59,039 bases of DNA from Helicobacter rodentium ATCC 700285 (lineage in GTDB: Bacteria > Campylobacterota > Campylobacteria > Campylobacterales > Helicobacteraceae), in NCBI RefSeq assembly GCF_000687535.1, contig NZ_JHWC01000011.1, forward strand, positions 1 through 59,039, read 5' to 3'. Each line of letters opens with the position of its first letter. The first letter of the stretch is position 1. Position numbers and translations under genes: made by a program. Positions 35,710-44,085 of the stretch are shown here, piece after piece. The notes beneath the pieces were generated by a model. The model worked only from the letters and a program-made list of their open reading frames with translations, had not been told where the DNA came from and did not search any database.

Positions 35710-36616
35710 AGCGTAAAGGTGCTATCTCATCAAGCGCACTTAGGGCATTTAGGCTTCTAGGGTAGCCGATATAAGGCACAAGTGCAGTAACAACTGCAAT
35801 GAGTTTGTTTCTATCGTTGCCAATTCTTAGATTCCCTGCAATATGCGCTCTCACTTGAGAATCCGCCCCACCCATTGAGAGAATATATACAAAGGTTAAA
35901 AGCTCACGAAATTTTAAAGGAAGCCCACCACGCGTGTAATAATCCCCAAAGCAGTTTGCGCTTAAAAAGGTGCGGATATGTTGATAATCCTTTGGTGCTG
36001 CTGCATTGCCTTTATCAATGGCTTCACCAAAAAGTGCGCGTTGGGTTTCAAGCCCCTTTTCTCTCCTTTGGGCATATTCTATCTTGCCTTGAGATTCTAA
36101 AGGCAGTGCGATTCCTTGTTGTGTAAAGATTTCATTGCTTGCATTAATGAAGTCTATGGTTTTTCCCATACCCACATAAGGCGTGGCTTGGTAGAGAATT
36201 TCCTTGATTGCCACAGGTTCAACACCATTTTTCAAAGCTGCCTTTAGAATCGTTTTAAACTCACTCAAAGCCGGAATCGCCACAAGTGAAGCAAGGATAA
36301 TCATCAAATTTTCTTTAAGCTCAAGCTTGGATTCTGCGGGGACTTCATCAAAGGCAAAATTCACATAATTGGTAAAAAACTCGGGGTCGCTCTTTGCAAG
36401 TGGCACATTAATGTTGCCAAAGAGTTTTTCAAAGGTTTGTTTTGCTTTGGGGGTAAGATTCATTGTTTGTTCCTTTAGTTGGATTGGATTTGTCGCATTC
36501 GCGCTGTTTTGCGTTAAATATACGCCACTGATACCTAAAACTCCTAAACCTGCCGCAGTTTTTAGTGAAGTCTTTAGAAACTTCCTGCGCTCTAGGGATT
36601 GTTTATTTGTCTGCAT
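35708..36616 (-). CDS. Tat-exported carboxymuconolactone decarboxylase-family protein
   Basis: A 302-residue periplasmic protein with two tandem CMD/AhpD-like domains. A Tat signal is at 1-42: 'LERRKFLKTSLKTAAGLGVL' with the RRKFLK twin-arginine box and Ala cleavage region. Domain 1 is about 65-165 ('ELKENLMIILASLVAIPALS', 'EILYQATPYVGMGKTIDF'). Domain 2 is about 195-295 ('KFRELLTFVYILSMGGADSQ', 'GNLRIGNDRNKLIAVVTALV', 'IGYPRSLNALSALDE'). The AhpD CxxC is absent, so it is not a classical peroxidase partner. RBS GGAGG before the ATG; driven by promoter copy B. Likely role: redox or reactive-compound detoxification. Confidence 0.85.
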   Translation of the reverse strand: MQTNKQSLERRKFLKTSLKTAAGLGVLGISGVYLTQNSANATNPIQLKEQTMNLTPKAKQTFEKLFGNINVPLAKSDPEFFTNYVNFAFDEVPAESKLELKENLMIILASLVAIPALSEFKTILKAALKNGVEPVAIKEILYQATPYVGMGKTIDFINASNEIFTQQGIALPLESQGKIEYAQRREKGLETQRALFGEAIDKGNAAAPKDYQHIRTFLSANCFGDYYTRGGLPLKFRELLTFVYILSMGGADSQVRAHIAGNLRIGNDRNKLIAVVTALVPYIGYPRSLNALSALDEIAPLR

Positions 36617-36647
36617 CGCGCCTCCTATTGTTGAAAAATAAAATGAT

Positions 36648-36678
36648 ATTATAAAGCCTTACACTTGGTGTTTGTCAA
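36648..36678 (-). promoter_or_regulatory. MerR-type promoter B, upstream of the CMD-family gene
   Basis: Minus-strand TTGACA (36673-36678), 19-bp spacer with ACAC...GTGT dyad, and TATAAT (36648-36653). Nearly identical to copy E. Confidence 0.8.
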
Positions 36679-36789
36679 GGGGGTTGAATTTGCAAATCTC
36701 ATATCACTACTTCTACACAATATAAACGATGGTTCTTTTTTTGGTATCCAACCTTTATCCCAAAATACCTAAAAAGCACTAAGTTATCT

Positions 36790-37251
36790 TTACTCCTCTC
36801 TAGGATATTTTTCTATCGTGAGGATAAAATCTTGCTTTTGGGCTTTTAGGTGTGCAATAAAAGATTCTTTTTCTGCCTTGGGTGCGCCCAATTTAATTAA
36901 GCCCTTATAGGGAGGCTGTTTGGCGTAAAAGATTCCGACATTGCCCCAAGGGGCGAAATAGAAAAAATCACCGCTTTGCGGGTTGTATTCTCCACTCTCT
37001 TGTGTGCTTAGGCTTTCTTCAAGCCTAGCAATCTTTTCCTTGCCTACATAATCGCTAAAGCTTAAAGCTAAAGGTAAAAGCGCGTAAAAGTCCTTTGCGG
37101 TTGCATTATTTTCTAAAGACAAAATAAAGCTTTTGCTTTGAAATTGCATTTGTATTTGCATTTGTTCCTCCAATTCCCCCCTTAAGTCCTTGCCTAAAGC
37201 ACATTGCGTTAGCAGCGCAAACAACAAACAAAGAAAAGTGTATTTGCGCAT
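36790..37251 (-). CDS. Secreted cyclophilin-like-fold protein
   Basis: A 153-residue protein with a signal peptide ('KYTFLCLLFALLTQCALG'; the Cys may act as a lipobox, LTQC). The mature part resembles the small bacterial cyclophilin-like family: 'LENNATAKDFYALLPLALSF', 'YNPQSGDFFYFAPWGNVGIF', 'IKLGAPKAEKESF'. These proteins often accompany flavodoxins and aldo/keto reductases, as here. I chose the ATG at 37251 (AGGA 5 nt upstream). It starts 18 nt after the alpha/beta hydrolase gene and shares its promoter. Confidence 0.8.
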   Translation of the reverse strand: MRKYTFLCLLFALLTQCALGKDLRGELEEQMQIQMQFQSKSFILSLENNATAKDFYALLPLALSFSDYVGKEKIARLEESLSTQESGEYNPQSGDFFYFAPWGNVGIFYAKQPPYKGLIKLGAPKAEKESFIAHLKAQKQDFILTIEKYPREE

Positions 37252-37269
37252 ATTGTTCCTTCGCATTTC

Positions 37270-38364
37270 TTACTTCAAATTTGCATTAAAAAATGCTTCT
37301 ATTTTGTCAAAAGGAATCTTTTGTGTATTGTCATATAAGTCTGTATGATTTGCGTCTTTGATAAGCAATAACTCTTTATTTTTACCCTTAAGTTTTTTGT
37401 AGGCATCTTCGCTGAAATATCTGCTATGCGCATTTTCCCCGTGGATTATCAAAACTGCATTCTCTATTTCATTGCTGTATGCAAGAATGGGCATATTAAG
37501 AAAGCTTAGAGAGGAAGTGAGATTCCACCCACTATTGGAATTAAGTGAGCGTTTGTGATAGCCACGCGGAGTTTTGTAATAGGCGTGATAATCTTTCATA
37601 AACTGCGGCGCATCACTAGGCAGGGTTTCAGGCACACCCCCAGCGAGTGCATATTTGCCACTTTCATAGTCTTTGATTCTTTGTTCTGCTAGAGTTTTGC
37701 GCTTTTGCGCTCTTGCTTCTTTGCTATCTTCTTTATCAAAATAACCCTTTGCATTCACGCGGCTCATATCATACATTGTGGAAGCTAGGATTGCTTTAAT
37801 GCGTGGGTCATTTGCCGCTGCATTGAGGGCAAATCCACCCCAACCACAAATTCCAACAATGCCGATTCTCTCTTTATCCACATTCTTTTGTGTGCTTAAA
37901 AAATCTACCGCTGCACTAAAATCCTCTGTGCTAATATCGGGTGAGGCGACATATCTTGCCACACCTCCACTCTCTCCCGTGAAACTTGGGTCAAAAGCTA
38001 GGGTGATGAACCCGCGCTCTGCCAAAGTTTGCGCATAAAGTCCGCTAGATTGCTCTTTGACTGCGCCAAAGGGACCACTCACCGCAATGGCAGGAAGTTT
38101 GCCTTTTGCATTTTTAGGCACATACATATCTGCTACGAGTGTGATTCCACAGCGATTATGAAAGGTAACCTTGCTATGCGTAACCTTATCGCTTTTGAGA
38201 AAAGTTTTATCCCACTCTTTGACAAGTTTTTCTGGCAAGTCGCGCACTTTGGAATCTTTTGCATTCATCACGCTAAAAGCACCACTAAGCACCACTATAC
38301 CCGCGCCAATACTTGCAGATTTTAGAATATTTCTGCGTGTTTTATTAAGAGATTTATTTTGCAT
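37270..38364 (-). CDS. Tat-exported alpha/beta hydrolase (dienelactone-hydrolase-like)
   Basis: A 364-residue periplasmic hydrolase. Tat signal: 'KTRRNILKSASIGAGIVVLS' (RRNILK). The fold is recognisable by 'VADMYVPKNAKGKLPAIAVS', 'RGFITLAFDPSFTGESGG', nucleophile-elbow region 'RIGIVGICGWGGFALNAAAN' (G-x-C-x-G, i.e. Cys instead of Ser, as in dienelactone hydrolases), and a late 'VLIIHGENAHSRYFSEDAYK' with 'KDANHTDLYD' supplying Asp/His. I chose the ATG at 38364 with GGAGT upstream over a GTG two codons earlier. Driven by promoter copy C. Confidence 0.85.
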   Translation of the reverse strand: MQNKSLNKTRRNILKSASIGAGIVVLSGAFSVMNAKDSKVRDLPEKLVKEWDKTFLKSDKVTHSKVTFHNRCGITLVADMYVPKNAKGKLPAIAVSGPFGAVKEQSSGLYAQTLAERGFITLAFDPSFTGESGGVARYVASPDISTEDFSAAVDFLSTQKNVDKERIGIVGICGWGGFALNAAANDPRIKAILASTMYDMSRVNAKGYFDKEDSKEARAQKRKTLAEQRIKDYESGKYALAGGVPETLPSDAPQFMKDYHAYYKTPRGYHKRSLNSNSGWNLTSSLSFLNMPILAYSNEIENAVLIIHGENAHSRYFSEDAYKKLKGKNKELLLIKDANHTDLYDNTQKIPFDKIEAFFNANLK

Positions 38365-38395
38365 ATTCACTCCTTAGAATAAAAGATAAATTGAC

Positions 38396-38426
38396 ATTAT
38401 AAAGCCTGATACTTGGTGTTTGTCAA
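38396..38426 (-). promoter_or_regulatory. MerR-type promoter C, upstream of the alpha/beta hydrolase gene
   Basis: Minus-strand TTGACA (38421-38426), 19-bp spacer, TATAAT (38396-38401). The dyad has one change compared with the others (ACAC...GTAT), so one half-site is slightly degenerate. Confidence 0.78.
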
Positions 38427-38460
38427 GGGAATAAGCGAAAAATAATAAAAATTGATTCTA

Positions 38461-39960
38461 TTACTTTGCGCCCATTTGTTCTAGGCGGAGGATTCGCTGC
38501 TCTAAGGGTGGGTGCGTAGCAAAAATCATAGCACGGCAAGGCAGGAAAAACATATGTGCGCAAGAACTTGCTTTGGGATTGGTAAGATAGGTGGGCTTTT
38601 TGGGAGAATCTTCACTTGCTTCATAGGTGCTTGAAACCTGTGCGATTTTTTGCAGGGCAGATTTTATGCCTTGAGGATTGCGTGTGTATTGTGTGCTTGA
38701 GGCGTCAGCTAAAAATTCCTTTTGACGCGAAATTGCCGCTTGAATGATTTGCGCAAAGAACATACCGACATATCCAAGCGCATAAAATACAAATGCAATG
38801 GCAGCAAGTGCGGCAAAGCCTTTGCCATCATCTTTAGAGCGAGAAGTTCTTTTAGAGCTATTGGACATCGCCTCAAGCAATATTTCACCCGCTACCACTA
38901 CGCAACTTAATGCAAATACAAGCGCGAAGATTCTAAGATTGAGTGCAACATCACGATGAAAAGCGTGTGAAAATTCGTGTCCTATTACGCCTTGAAGCTC
39001 ATCACGACTTAGAATATCTAGCGCACCTTGCGTTACAAAAATTGCTATTTTTTCTTTCTCTTTGCCAAAATATTCTCCGCTACACATTGCATTGATACCT
39101 TTCTCTTCTTTGAGAATAAACACGCGTGGCATAGGGCAAGAGGAGGCAATTGCCATTTCTGCAATCACATTTAAAAGCACTCGTTCTTTTTGTTCTAAAT
39201 TACTAGATTCTGTAATTTCTGTGGCATTGAGTGTTTTTGCGAGTTTGTCAATGCTGTGCTTTGCCAAAGAGAATTTTTGAAAAACAAAGGCGCAAAAAAT
39301 CACCGCAACTAAGACAAATGCTAAAGCTAGAGAAATAAGAAAATTTTCAGAAGAATTATCCGCTACAAGAACCATTTTTCTAGGTGGCAAATCAAAAGAA
39401 GATGGCACAGCCACATTAAACTGACTAGGATTATCTAGCAAAGTAAAAATGAGCCCAAAACAAGAAAAAGCAGTCAAAAAAATCAAAAAAAGCATTATGA
39501 AAAAGAGAGCGTTGCACCATAAAATCTTAGATTGTGCAGCGTCTTTATGCTCCCAAAATGTATTGGATAGCTTCACTTCCCTACCCAAAATAGTGCGTGT
39601 GATAAAGAATAAAATGAGTGTGCAGAATGCGACAAAGACAAGAAGTGCAATGAGGGTTTTGATATTAAAAAAATACCGAGTGGGCGCATCAAAACCTAGA
39701 GATGTGCGTATGTCTGCAAAAAACCTTGTGCAAGAATTTAGGAAATCTACAATTTGTGAAGAAGAATTAAGCAACACACCCGCAAATAAGATCAGAAAGA
39801 AAACAGAAAGAAGTTCAAACGAAATACCACTTTTTTTGGGAAGTTTATTATAGGTAACTATCCACACCACAATGATAAATGCCATAAGCAAAGCCTTAAC
39901 GCTTAGAGGCAAGGCTAAAAGAAAATGATTATCCAAAAAAATAGAATCTACTAAATCCAT
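38461..39960 (-). CDS. M48-family membrane metalloprotease (HtpX-like)
   Basis: A 499-residue inner-membrane zinc protease. Zinc site 'LQGVIGHEFSHAFHRDVALN' (HExxH), third ligand Glu in 'SRQKEFLADASSTQYTRNPQ', and several hydrophobic helices before and after. The ATG at 39960 is better placed relative to GGGTG than the GTG at 39966. LemA lies 29 nt upstream on the same strand; LemA-M48 pairs are common. HtpX relatives clear misfolded membrane proteins. The pair has its own promoter and no MerR-type element. Confidence 0.88.
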   Translation of the reverse strand: MDLVDSIFLDNHFLLALPLSVKALLMAFIIVVWIVTYNKLPKKSGISFELLSVFFLILFAGVLLNSSSQIVDFLNSCTRFFADIRTSLGFDAPTRYFFNIKTLIALLVFVAFCTLILFFITRTILGREVKLSNTFWEHKDAAQSKILWCNALFFIMLFLIFLTAFSCFGLIFTLLDNPSQFNVAVPSSFDLPPRKMVLVADNSSENFLISLALAFVLVAVIFCAFVFQKFSLAKHSIDKLAKTLNATEITESSNLEQKERVLLNVIAEMAIASSCPMPRVFILKEEKGINAMCSGEYFGKEKEKIAIFVTQGALDILSRDELQGVIGHEFSHAFHRDVALNLRIFALVFALSCVVVAGEILLEAMSNSSKRTSRSKDDGKGFAALAAIAFVFYALGYVGMFFAQIIQAAISRQKEFLADASSTQYTRNPQGIKSALQKIAQVSSTYEASEDSPKKPTYLTNPKASSCAHMFFLPCRAMIFATHPPLEQRILRLEQMGAK

Positions 39961-39989
39961 AAGCACACCCTATAAGATTGCAAAAAACC

Positions 39990-40589
39990 TTAAAACTGCA
40001 CTTTGGGTGCTTGGTTTAATACCTCGCGATTCTCCTCAAACTCTAACAGAGGTAAATCTTTCGCAAATTGCGAAAAGAATCCTACAATAAGGTTATTTGG
40101 AAAGATTTGTCTGCAGGTATTGAAGTTTGTTACATTATCATTATAGGCTTGACGCGCAAAAGCAATTTTATTCTCTGTGGAAGCTAACTCCTCACTTAGC
40201 TGTATCATCGTAGTATTCGACTTTAAGTCAGGGTAGGCTTCCATTGTCATATTGAAATTCATCAAGGCATTTTGCAAGGATTTTTCAGCACTATTCAGTG
40301 CATTGATAGCATCGGGTGCATTTTTTGCAACATTGTCTAGTGCGCTTTTTACAGTGTTTCTTGCCTCTATGACTTTCATCAAGGTTTCTTGCTCGTGGCT
40401 TAGATATTTTTTAGCGATTTCAATGAGATTTGGGATTAAATCATATCGCCGTTTGAGCTGCACATCAATTTGCGAAAAAGCATTTTGTGCGCGGTTTTTT
40501 AAGGTTACTAGAGAATTATAAGCACTAATAAGCCATATCACTCCAAAAGCAATAATACCAACAATGATAAGAATGCTCCCAAATACCAT
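39990..40589 (-). CDS. LemA family protein
   Basis: A 199-residue membrane-anchored coiled-coil protein. One N-terminal transmembrane helix ('ILIIVGIIAFGVIWLISAYN'), then 'LVTLKNRAQNAFSQIDVQLK', 'RRYDLIPNLIEIAKKYLSHE' and the C-terminal 'IAFARQAYNDNVTNFNTCRQ', all standard LemA signatures. Function is poorly understood; it sits next to the M48 protease, with which it probably works. Confidence 0.93.
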   Translation of the reverse strand: MVFGSILIIVGIIAFGVIWLISAYNSLVTLKNRAQNAFSQIDVQLKRRYDLIPNLIEIAKKYLSHEQETLMKVIEARNTVKSALDNVAKNAPDAINALNSAEKSLQNALMNFNMTMEAYPDLKSNTTMIQLSEELASTENKIAFARQAYNDNVTNFNTCRQIFPNNLIVGFFSQFAKDLPLLEFEENREVLNQAPKVQF

Positions 40590-40621
40590 TCTTTGCTCCT
40601 TTGTTGCAACTTAAGGCACGG

Positions 40622-40627
40622 ATTATA
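40622..40627 (-). promoter_or_regulatory. -10 box for lemA-M48 protease
   Basis: TATAAT on the minus strand (context aagaTATAATccgt), 33 nt upstream of the lemA start. Confidence 0.45.
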
Positions 40628-40665
40628 TCTTAAAATAAATTAAAATCTTATGCTATGAGTGTTTT

Positions 40666-41139
40666 TTAGACTCTCAAGCTTTCAAGCCATTTTGTGAGTT
40701 TTGCCTTGCTTGTGCCAAAGTTAAAGCATTTGCCCTCTTTAAAAATCGCATTAGGAGCACACTTTGCCATATCACGCGGGGCATTGCTCAAATCACTCCC
40801 ACCGCTTGTGCAAAAAGGCACGATGACTTTGCCACTAAAATCGTGGGATTCTAAAAAGGTAAAAATAATCTGTGGCGCACTATACCACCAAATAGGGAAT
40901 CCAATAAAGATTGTATCGTAGCTTGAAATCTCTATGTCTTTAGCAATTTTTGGACGCGAGGCTTTGTCCTTGCACTCTAAGGTGCTACGACTCTGCTCAT
41001 TGCGCCAATCCAAATCCGCTTGAGAATAAGGAATCACGGGGATTATCTCAAAAATTTCCGCATTTGCGGCTTTTGCTAAAGTTTGCGCAACTTCCTTTGT
41101 GATTCCACTTGCGCTAAAAAATACAACTAAGTTTTTCAT
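40666..41139 (-). CDS. Flavodoxin-like FMN protein
   Basis: A 157-residue cytosolic flavoprotein. The FMN phosphate loop is 'VVFFSASGITKEVAQTLA' at residues 5-22. 'YDTIFIGFPIWWYSAPQIIF' and 'IVPFCTSGGSDLSNAPRDMA' provide the isoalloxazine-binding loops (Trp, Tyr). It belongs to the stress-related flavodoxin group seen with aldo/keto reductases and cyclophilin-like proteins, not the photosynthetic/nitrogen-fixation type. Its promoter (41182-41206) is a shortened version of the MerR-type element. Confidence 0.88.
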   Translation of the reverse strand: MKNLVVFFSASGITKEVAQTLAKAANAEIFEIIPVIPYSQADLDWRNEQSRSTLECKDKASRPKIAKDIEISSYDTIFIGFPIWWYSAPQIIFTFLESHDFSGKVIVPFCTSGGSDLSNAPRDMAKCAPNAIFKEGKCFNFGTSKAKLTKWLESLRV

Positions 41140-41181
41140 TTTTACTCCTTTTATGGATGGAATCTTAAAAAGATTGCATAA

Positions 41182-41206
41182 ATTATAAATCCCAACACTT
41201 TGTCAA
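41182..41206 (-). promoter_or_regulatory. Degenerate MerR-type promoter D, 6-bp deletion in the spacer
   Basis: Minus-strand TTGACA (41201-41206) and TATAAT (41182-41187) match the other copies, but only 13 bp separate them. Compared with copy F, 6 bp covering one half of the dyad are missing. Neither normal sigma70 spacing nor the MerR dyad remains, so the flavodoxin gene is probably poorly expressed from here. Confidence 0.75.
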
Positions 41207-41234
41207 GGGGATTTAAACTTTCTCTCTTTTTGTT

Positions 41235-42194
41235 TCACTTCCCGCCAAATACAGGAAAATACGAATGTGTGCCACAATCTTTAAAGGTGAGCTTTTTAAG
41301 TGCCTCTAAATCTGCGCTTGAAAATGTGAAATCCACCTGTGCATTCTCTGCAATGTATTTGGGAGTTTTGCTCTTTGGCAAAGAAACAAGCCCTAGCTCC
41401 AAAGTATAGCGGATACAAATCTGCGCGGGGCTGACATTGTATTTTTTTGCTAACTCTATCACACGAGGGTCTTTCAAAAGCTCTCCGTGCGCAATGGGCG
41501 AATACGCTTCTACGAGGATATTTTGACTTTTGCAGTAATCTAGCAAACTAAAAGGCGTGTTGCCAATATGGCATAGAATCTGATTTGCTGCGGGTTTAAC
41601 TTTGCAATTTTTGAGGATATTTTCTAAATCTTTTTGTAAAAAGTTACTCACTCCAATGGAGCGCACCTTACCCGCCTTTTGTGCGTCCTCTAGCGCGTTA
41701 TAGACTTCTACATTTTCTTTAAAATAATCGCCTTGTCTAAAGCTATTCCAAGGCTGTGGGCTGTGAATGAGCATTAAATCAATGGAATCTAGCTTCATTG
41801 TTTGAAGTGTTGTATCTATGGAACCCCTCGCGCTTTTGTAATCCTTGTATTCTGCGCGGATTTTACTTGTGATGAAAATCTCCTCGCGTGGAATCTTGGA
41901 GCTACGCACTGCCTCGCCCACGCCTCTTTCATTGCCATAGGCTTGTGCGGTATCAATGTGGCGATAGCCTACCTTAAGAGCCTCTTGCACCGCTGCTTCC
42001 ACCGCATTATCCGCAATGCGCCAAGTCCCAAGCCCAAGCTTTGGAATCTCCTTGCCATCGTTTAGCATAAAATCGTCCTTTAAAATGGATTTTGTCTCTG
42101 TTCCTTGCGCACCAAACAATAAATTGGGCGCGAAAAATGCCATTCCTGCTAGGGCTGCACTTTTGCCTAAAAATTCTCATCTTGTGTTTTGCAT
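41235..42194 (-). pseudogene. Aldo/keto reductase with its Tat twin-arginine box broken by TGA
   Basis: The intended ATG is at 42194 with GGAGAA upstream. It reads M-Q-N-T-R-*-E-F-L-G-K-S-A-A-L-A-G-M, i.e. a Tat signal (RREFLGKSAALAG) whose second Arg codon is TGA (42177-42179). The frame is open from there to 41235. The enzyme part is intact: 'IPKLGLGTWRIADNAVEAAV', catalytic 'YRHIDTAQAYGNE' (Asp, Tyr), Lys in 'EEIFITSKI', His in 'IDLMLIHSP'. An internal ATG at 42143 could give a cytosolic 302-residue enzyme without the signal. It is second in the operon after the other reductase (10-nt gap). Confidence 0.8.
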
Positions 42195-42204
42195 TGATTC
42201 TCCT

Positions 42205-43272
42205 TTAAAACTTCTCTTTATGAATCTCAATCAAAAATTTCGCGGTTTGGGGGTCTTGATGGTTCAAAAACAAGCTTGTTTTGTTATCAAGTGCCGCAAT
42301 AGTTTGCATATCTTGCGCACTTAAGGCAAAGTCAAACACACTCAAGTTTTCAATCATTCGCTCTTTTCTTGTCGTTTTTGGAATCGCGATAATCCCCCTT
42401 TGAATCTGCCACCTTAAAATCACCCGCGCCACGCTTTTATTGTATTTCTTACCAATTTCGCTTAATGTGGGATTGCTAAACATATTGTTTTTGCCCTCGC
42501 CAAAAGGTGCCCAAGATTCCATAGCCACATTATATTCTTGCAAGACTTTTTGTGCTTCAAACTGCGCGTGGAGCGGGTTGCATTCTATTTGATTGAGGGC
42601 GGGTTTGATTTCATTATTCAAACAAAAATCTGCGATTCTATCGGGGCAAAAATTACTCACACCAATGGCTTTGAATCTCCCCTCTTTATAAAATCTGCTT
42701 AATGCTCTCCACGCCCCATAAGTATCGCTAAAGGGCTGATGAAGCAGCATTAAATCTATATAATCTAAGCCTAGTTTGCGCAAAGATTCCTCGCACGTTT
42801 TGAGTGCCTTTTCTTCGGGGTAGTTGTTAATCCAAAGCTTTGTTGTAATGAAAAGCTCTTCGCGCCTCACTCCACCATTTAGGGCTGTTTTTATCGCCGC
42901 GCCCACACCCTCTTCGTTGAAATACGCTTGTGCGGTATCAATGCTCCTATATCCCACGCTGATTGCGTCCTCTACGCACCTTTGCGTTTCTTTGGGGTCA
43001 ATTTGGAAAACTCCATAGCCTAAGATAGGCATTTTAATGCCATTGTTTAAAGTTACAAATTCCATTGTGTCTCCTTGTAAATGATTTTGCATTTTGGATT
43101 CTCCCGCGTTTTTTGTGTCTTGTAGATTTTGTGTGGAATCTTTTTTGTCCGCTTTAGAATCACACGCGCTTAAGGCAAATCCGCTCAAACTTGCTAGACT
43201 TGCCATTGCGCCAAACTTTGCAGAGGTTTTGAGAAACTTCCTGCGCTCTAGGGATTCTTTATTGTTCTGCAT
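42205..43272 (-). CDS. Tat-exported aldo/keto reductase (probable lipoprotein)
   Basis: A 355-residue NADPH-type aldo/keto reductase fold. It has a Tat signal ('LERRKFLKTSAKFGAMASLA') and a lipobox 'FALSAC', suggesting a membrane-anchored periplasmic protein. Catalytic tetrad: Asp and Tyr in 'YRSIDTAQAYFNEEGVGAAI', Lys in 'REELFITTKLWI', His in 'YIDLMLLHQPFSDT'. The cofactor region 'AIPKTTRKERMIENLSVFDF' is present. An NADPH enzyme exported by Tat would have to be folded with its cofactor before export. RBS GGAGG; promoter copy E. Confidence 0.88.
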   Translation of the reverse strand: MQNNKESLERRKFLKTSAKFGAMASLASLSGFALSACDSKADKKDSTQNLQDTKNAGESKMQNHLQGDTMEFVTLNNGIKMPILGYGVFQIDPKETQRCVEDAISVGYRSIDTAQAYFNEEGVGAAIKTALNGGVRREELFITTKLWINNYPEEKALKTCEESLRKLGLDYIDLMLLHQPFSDTYGAWRALSRFYKEGRFKAIGVSNFCPDRIADFCLNNEIKPALNQIECNPLHAQFEAQKVLQEYNVAMESWAPFGEGKNNMFSNPTLSEIGKKYNKSVARVILRWQIQRGIIAIPKTTRKERMIENLSVFDFALSAQDMQTIAALDNKTSLFLNHQDPQTAKFLIEIHKEKF

Positions 43273-43303
43273 TACACCTCCTTTATTGAAAAGATGAAAT
43301 GGT

Positions 43304-43334
43304 ATTATAAAGCCTTACACTTGGTGTTTGTCAA
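43304..43334 (-). promoter_or_regulatory. MerR-type promoter E, upstream of the aldo/keto reductase operon
   Basis: Minus-strand TTGACA (43329-43334), 19-bp spacer with ACAC...GTGT dyad, TATAAT (43304-43309), 32 nt from the ATG. Confidence 0.8.
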
Positions 43335-43379
43335 GGGCAGAATGAATAAAATGGAAAACTTCGCTTATCTTGGTTGTGC

Positions 43380-43385
43380 TATAAT
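43380..43385 (+). promoter_or_regulatory. Extended -10 (TGTGCTATAAT) for the restriction-modification genes
   Basis: Plus-strand TATAAT preceded by TGTGC. It is followed by 'aagga' and a GTG at 43409, which would be a well-placed start for the nuclease gene were it in frame. Confidence 0.5.
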
Positions 43386-43482
43386 TTGATGACTTTAAGG
43401 ATGTGCAAGTGAGAAAATCAAAGACAGAAATTTTTTAGAATTAGCCAAGCCTGATAAAAATGGTATTTCAAGGTGGGTAAGC

Positions 43483-44085
43483 GTGAGTGAGTTTATAGGA
43501 GAATATAAAGCACTTGCGCTTGGTAATGGTGGGAGTTGGTGTCGCGCAAGTAGTGCGTTAGCAAAAAAATATATTTTAGAATTTGATAAAAGTAAGAGTG
43601 CGGGGAATGCCATTGACGCAATAAGGCTAAAGGGATTTAATACACAAAAAACTTTCAATCAAGCCATAAGAAAAGATATTAAAGATTTTTATAAAAATCA
43701 AAATTGTGTAATGTTAGGAATCTGTGGCAAAAGCGAAAATACAAAGATAGAAATCGACCACAAAGATGGACGCAAAAATGATTTGAGAATATCCAATCAG
43801 CAAACGCAAAAATTAGAGGATTTTCAGCCTTTATGTAAAGCGGCAAATGATGTAAAAAGACAAATTTGCAAAGTTTGCAGAGAAACAAATAAGCGATGGA
43901 ATGCTAAAAACATTAAGGGTAATCTTTACGCATTTTATCAAGGCGATGAAAATTACACACAAGAACTTGGTTGTGTGGGCTGTTATCAATACGACCCTGT
44001 GGCATATCGCAAGGAAAGCGCAAGTGGAATCGCAAAAGAAGCTGCAGATTTTATTGCTCAAAAACTTTATCAAGACGAGCAATAA
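43483..44085 (+). CDS. HNH-type restriction endonuclease, 5' end probably frameshifted
   Basis: A 200-residue protein with an HNH/zinc-ribbon nuclease core: 'TKIEIDHKDGRKNDLRISNQ' (DH and N), 'EDFQPLCKAANDVKRQICKV' with CxxC ('CKVC') pairs, then 'GCVGCYQYDP'. It overlaps by nothing but directly abuts the m6A methyltransferase gene, so together they form a type II restriction-modification system. The annotated GTG start has no ribosome-binding site. The frame is open 24 codons further upstream ('FLELAKPDKNGISRWVSVSE'), and a well-placed GTG (43409, after AAGGA) would enter it if one base were inserted near the A-run at 43413-43416. The true protein may therefore be longer and currently broken. 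Confidence 0.75.
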   Translation: MSEFIGEYKALALGNGGSWCRASSALAKKYILEFDKSKSAGNAIDAIRLKGFNTQKTFNQAIRKDIKDFYKNQNCVMLGICGKSENTKIEIDHKDGRKNDLRISNQQTQKLEDFQPLCKAANDVKRQICKVCRETNKRWNAKNIKGNLYAFYQGDENYTQELGCVGCYQYDPVAYRKESASGIAKEAADFIAQKLYQDEQ

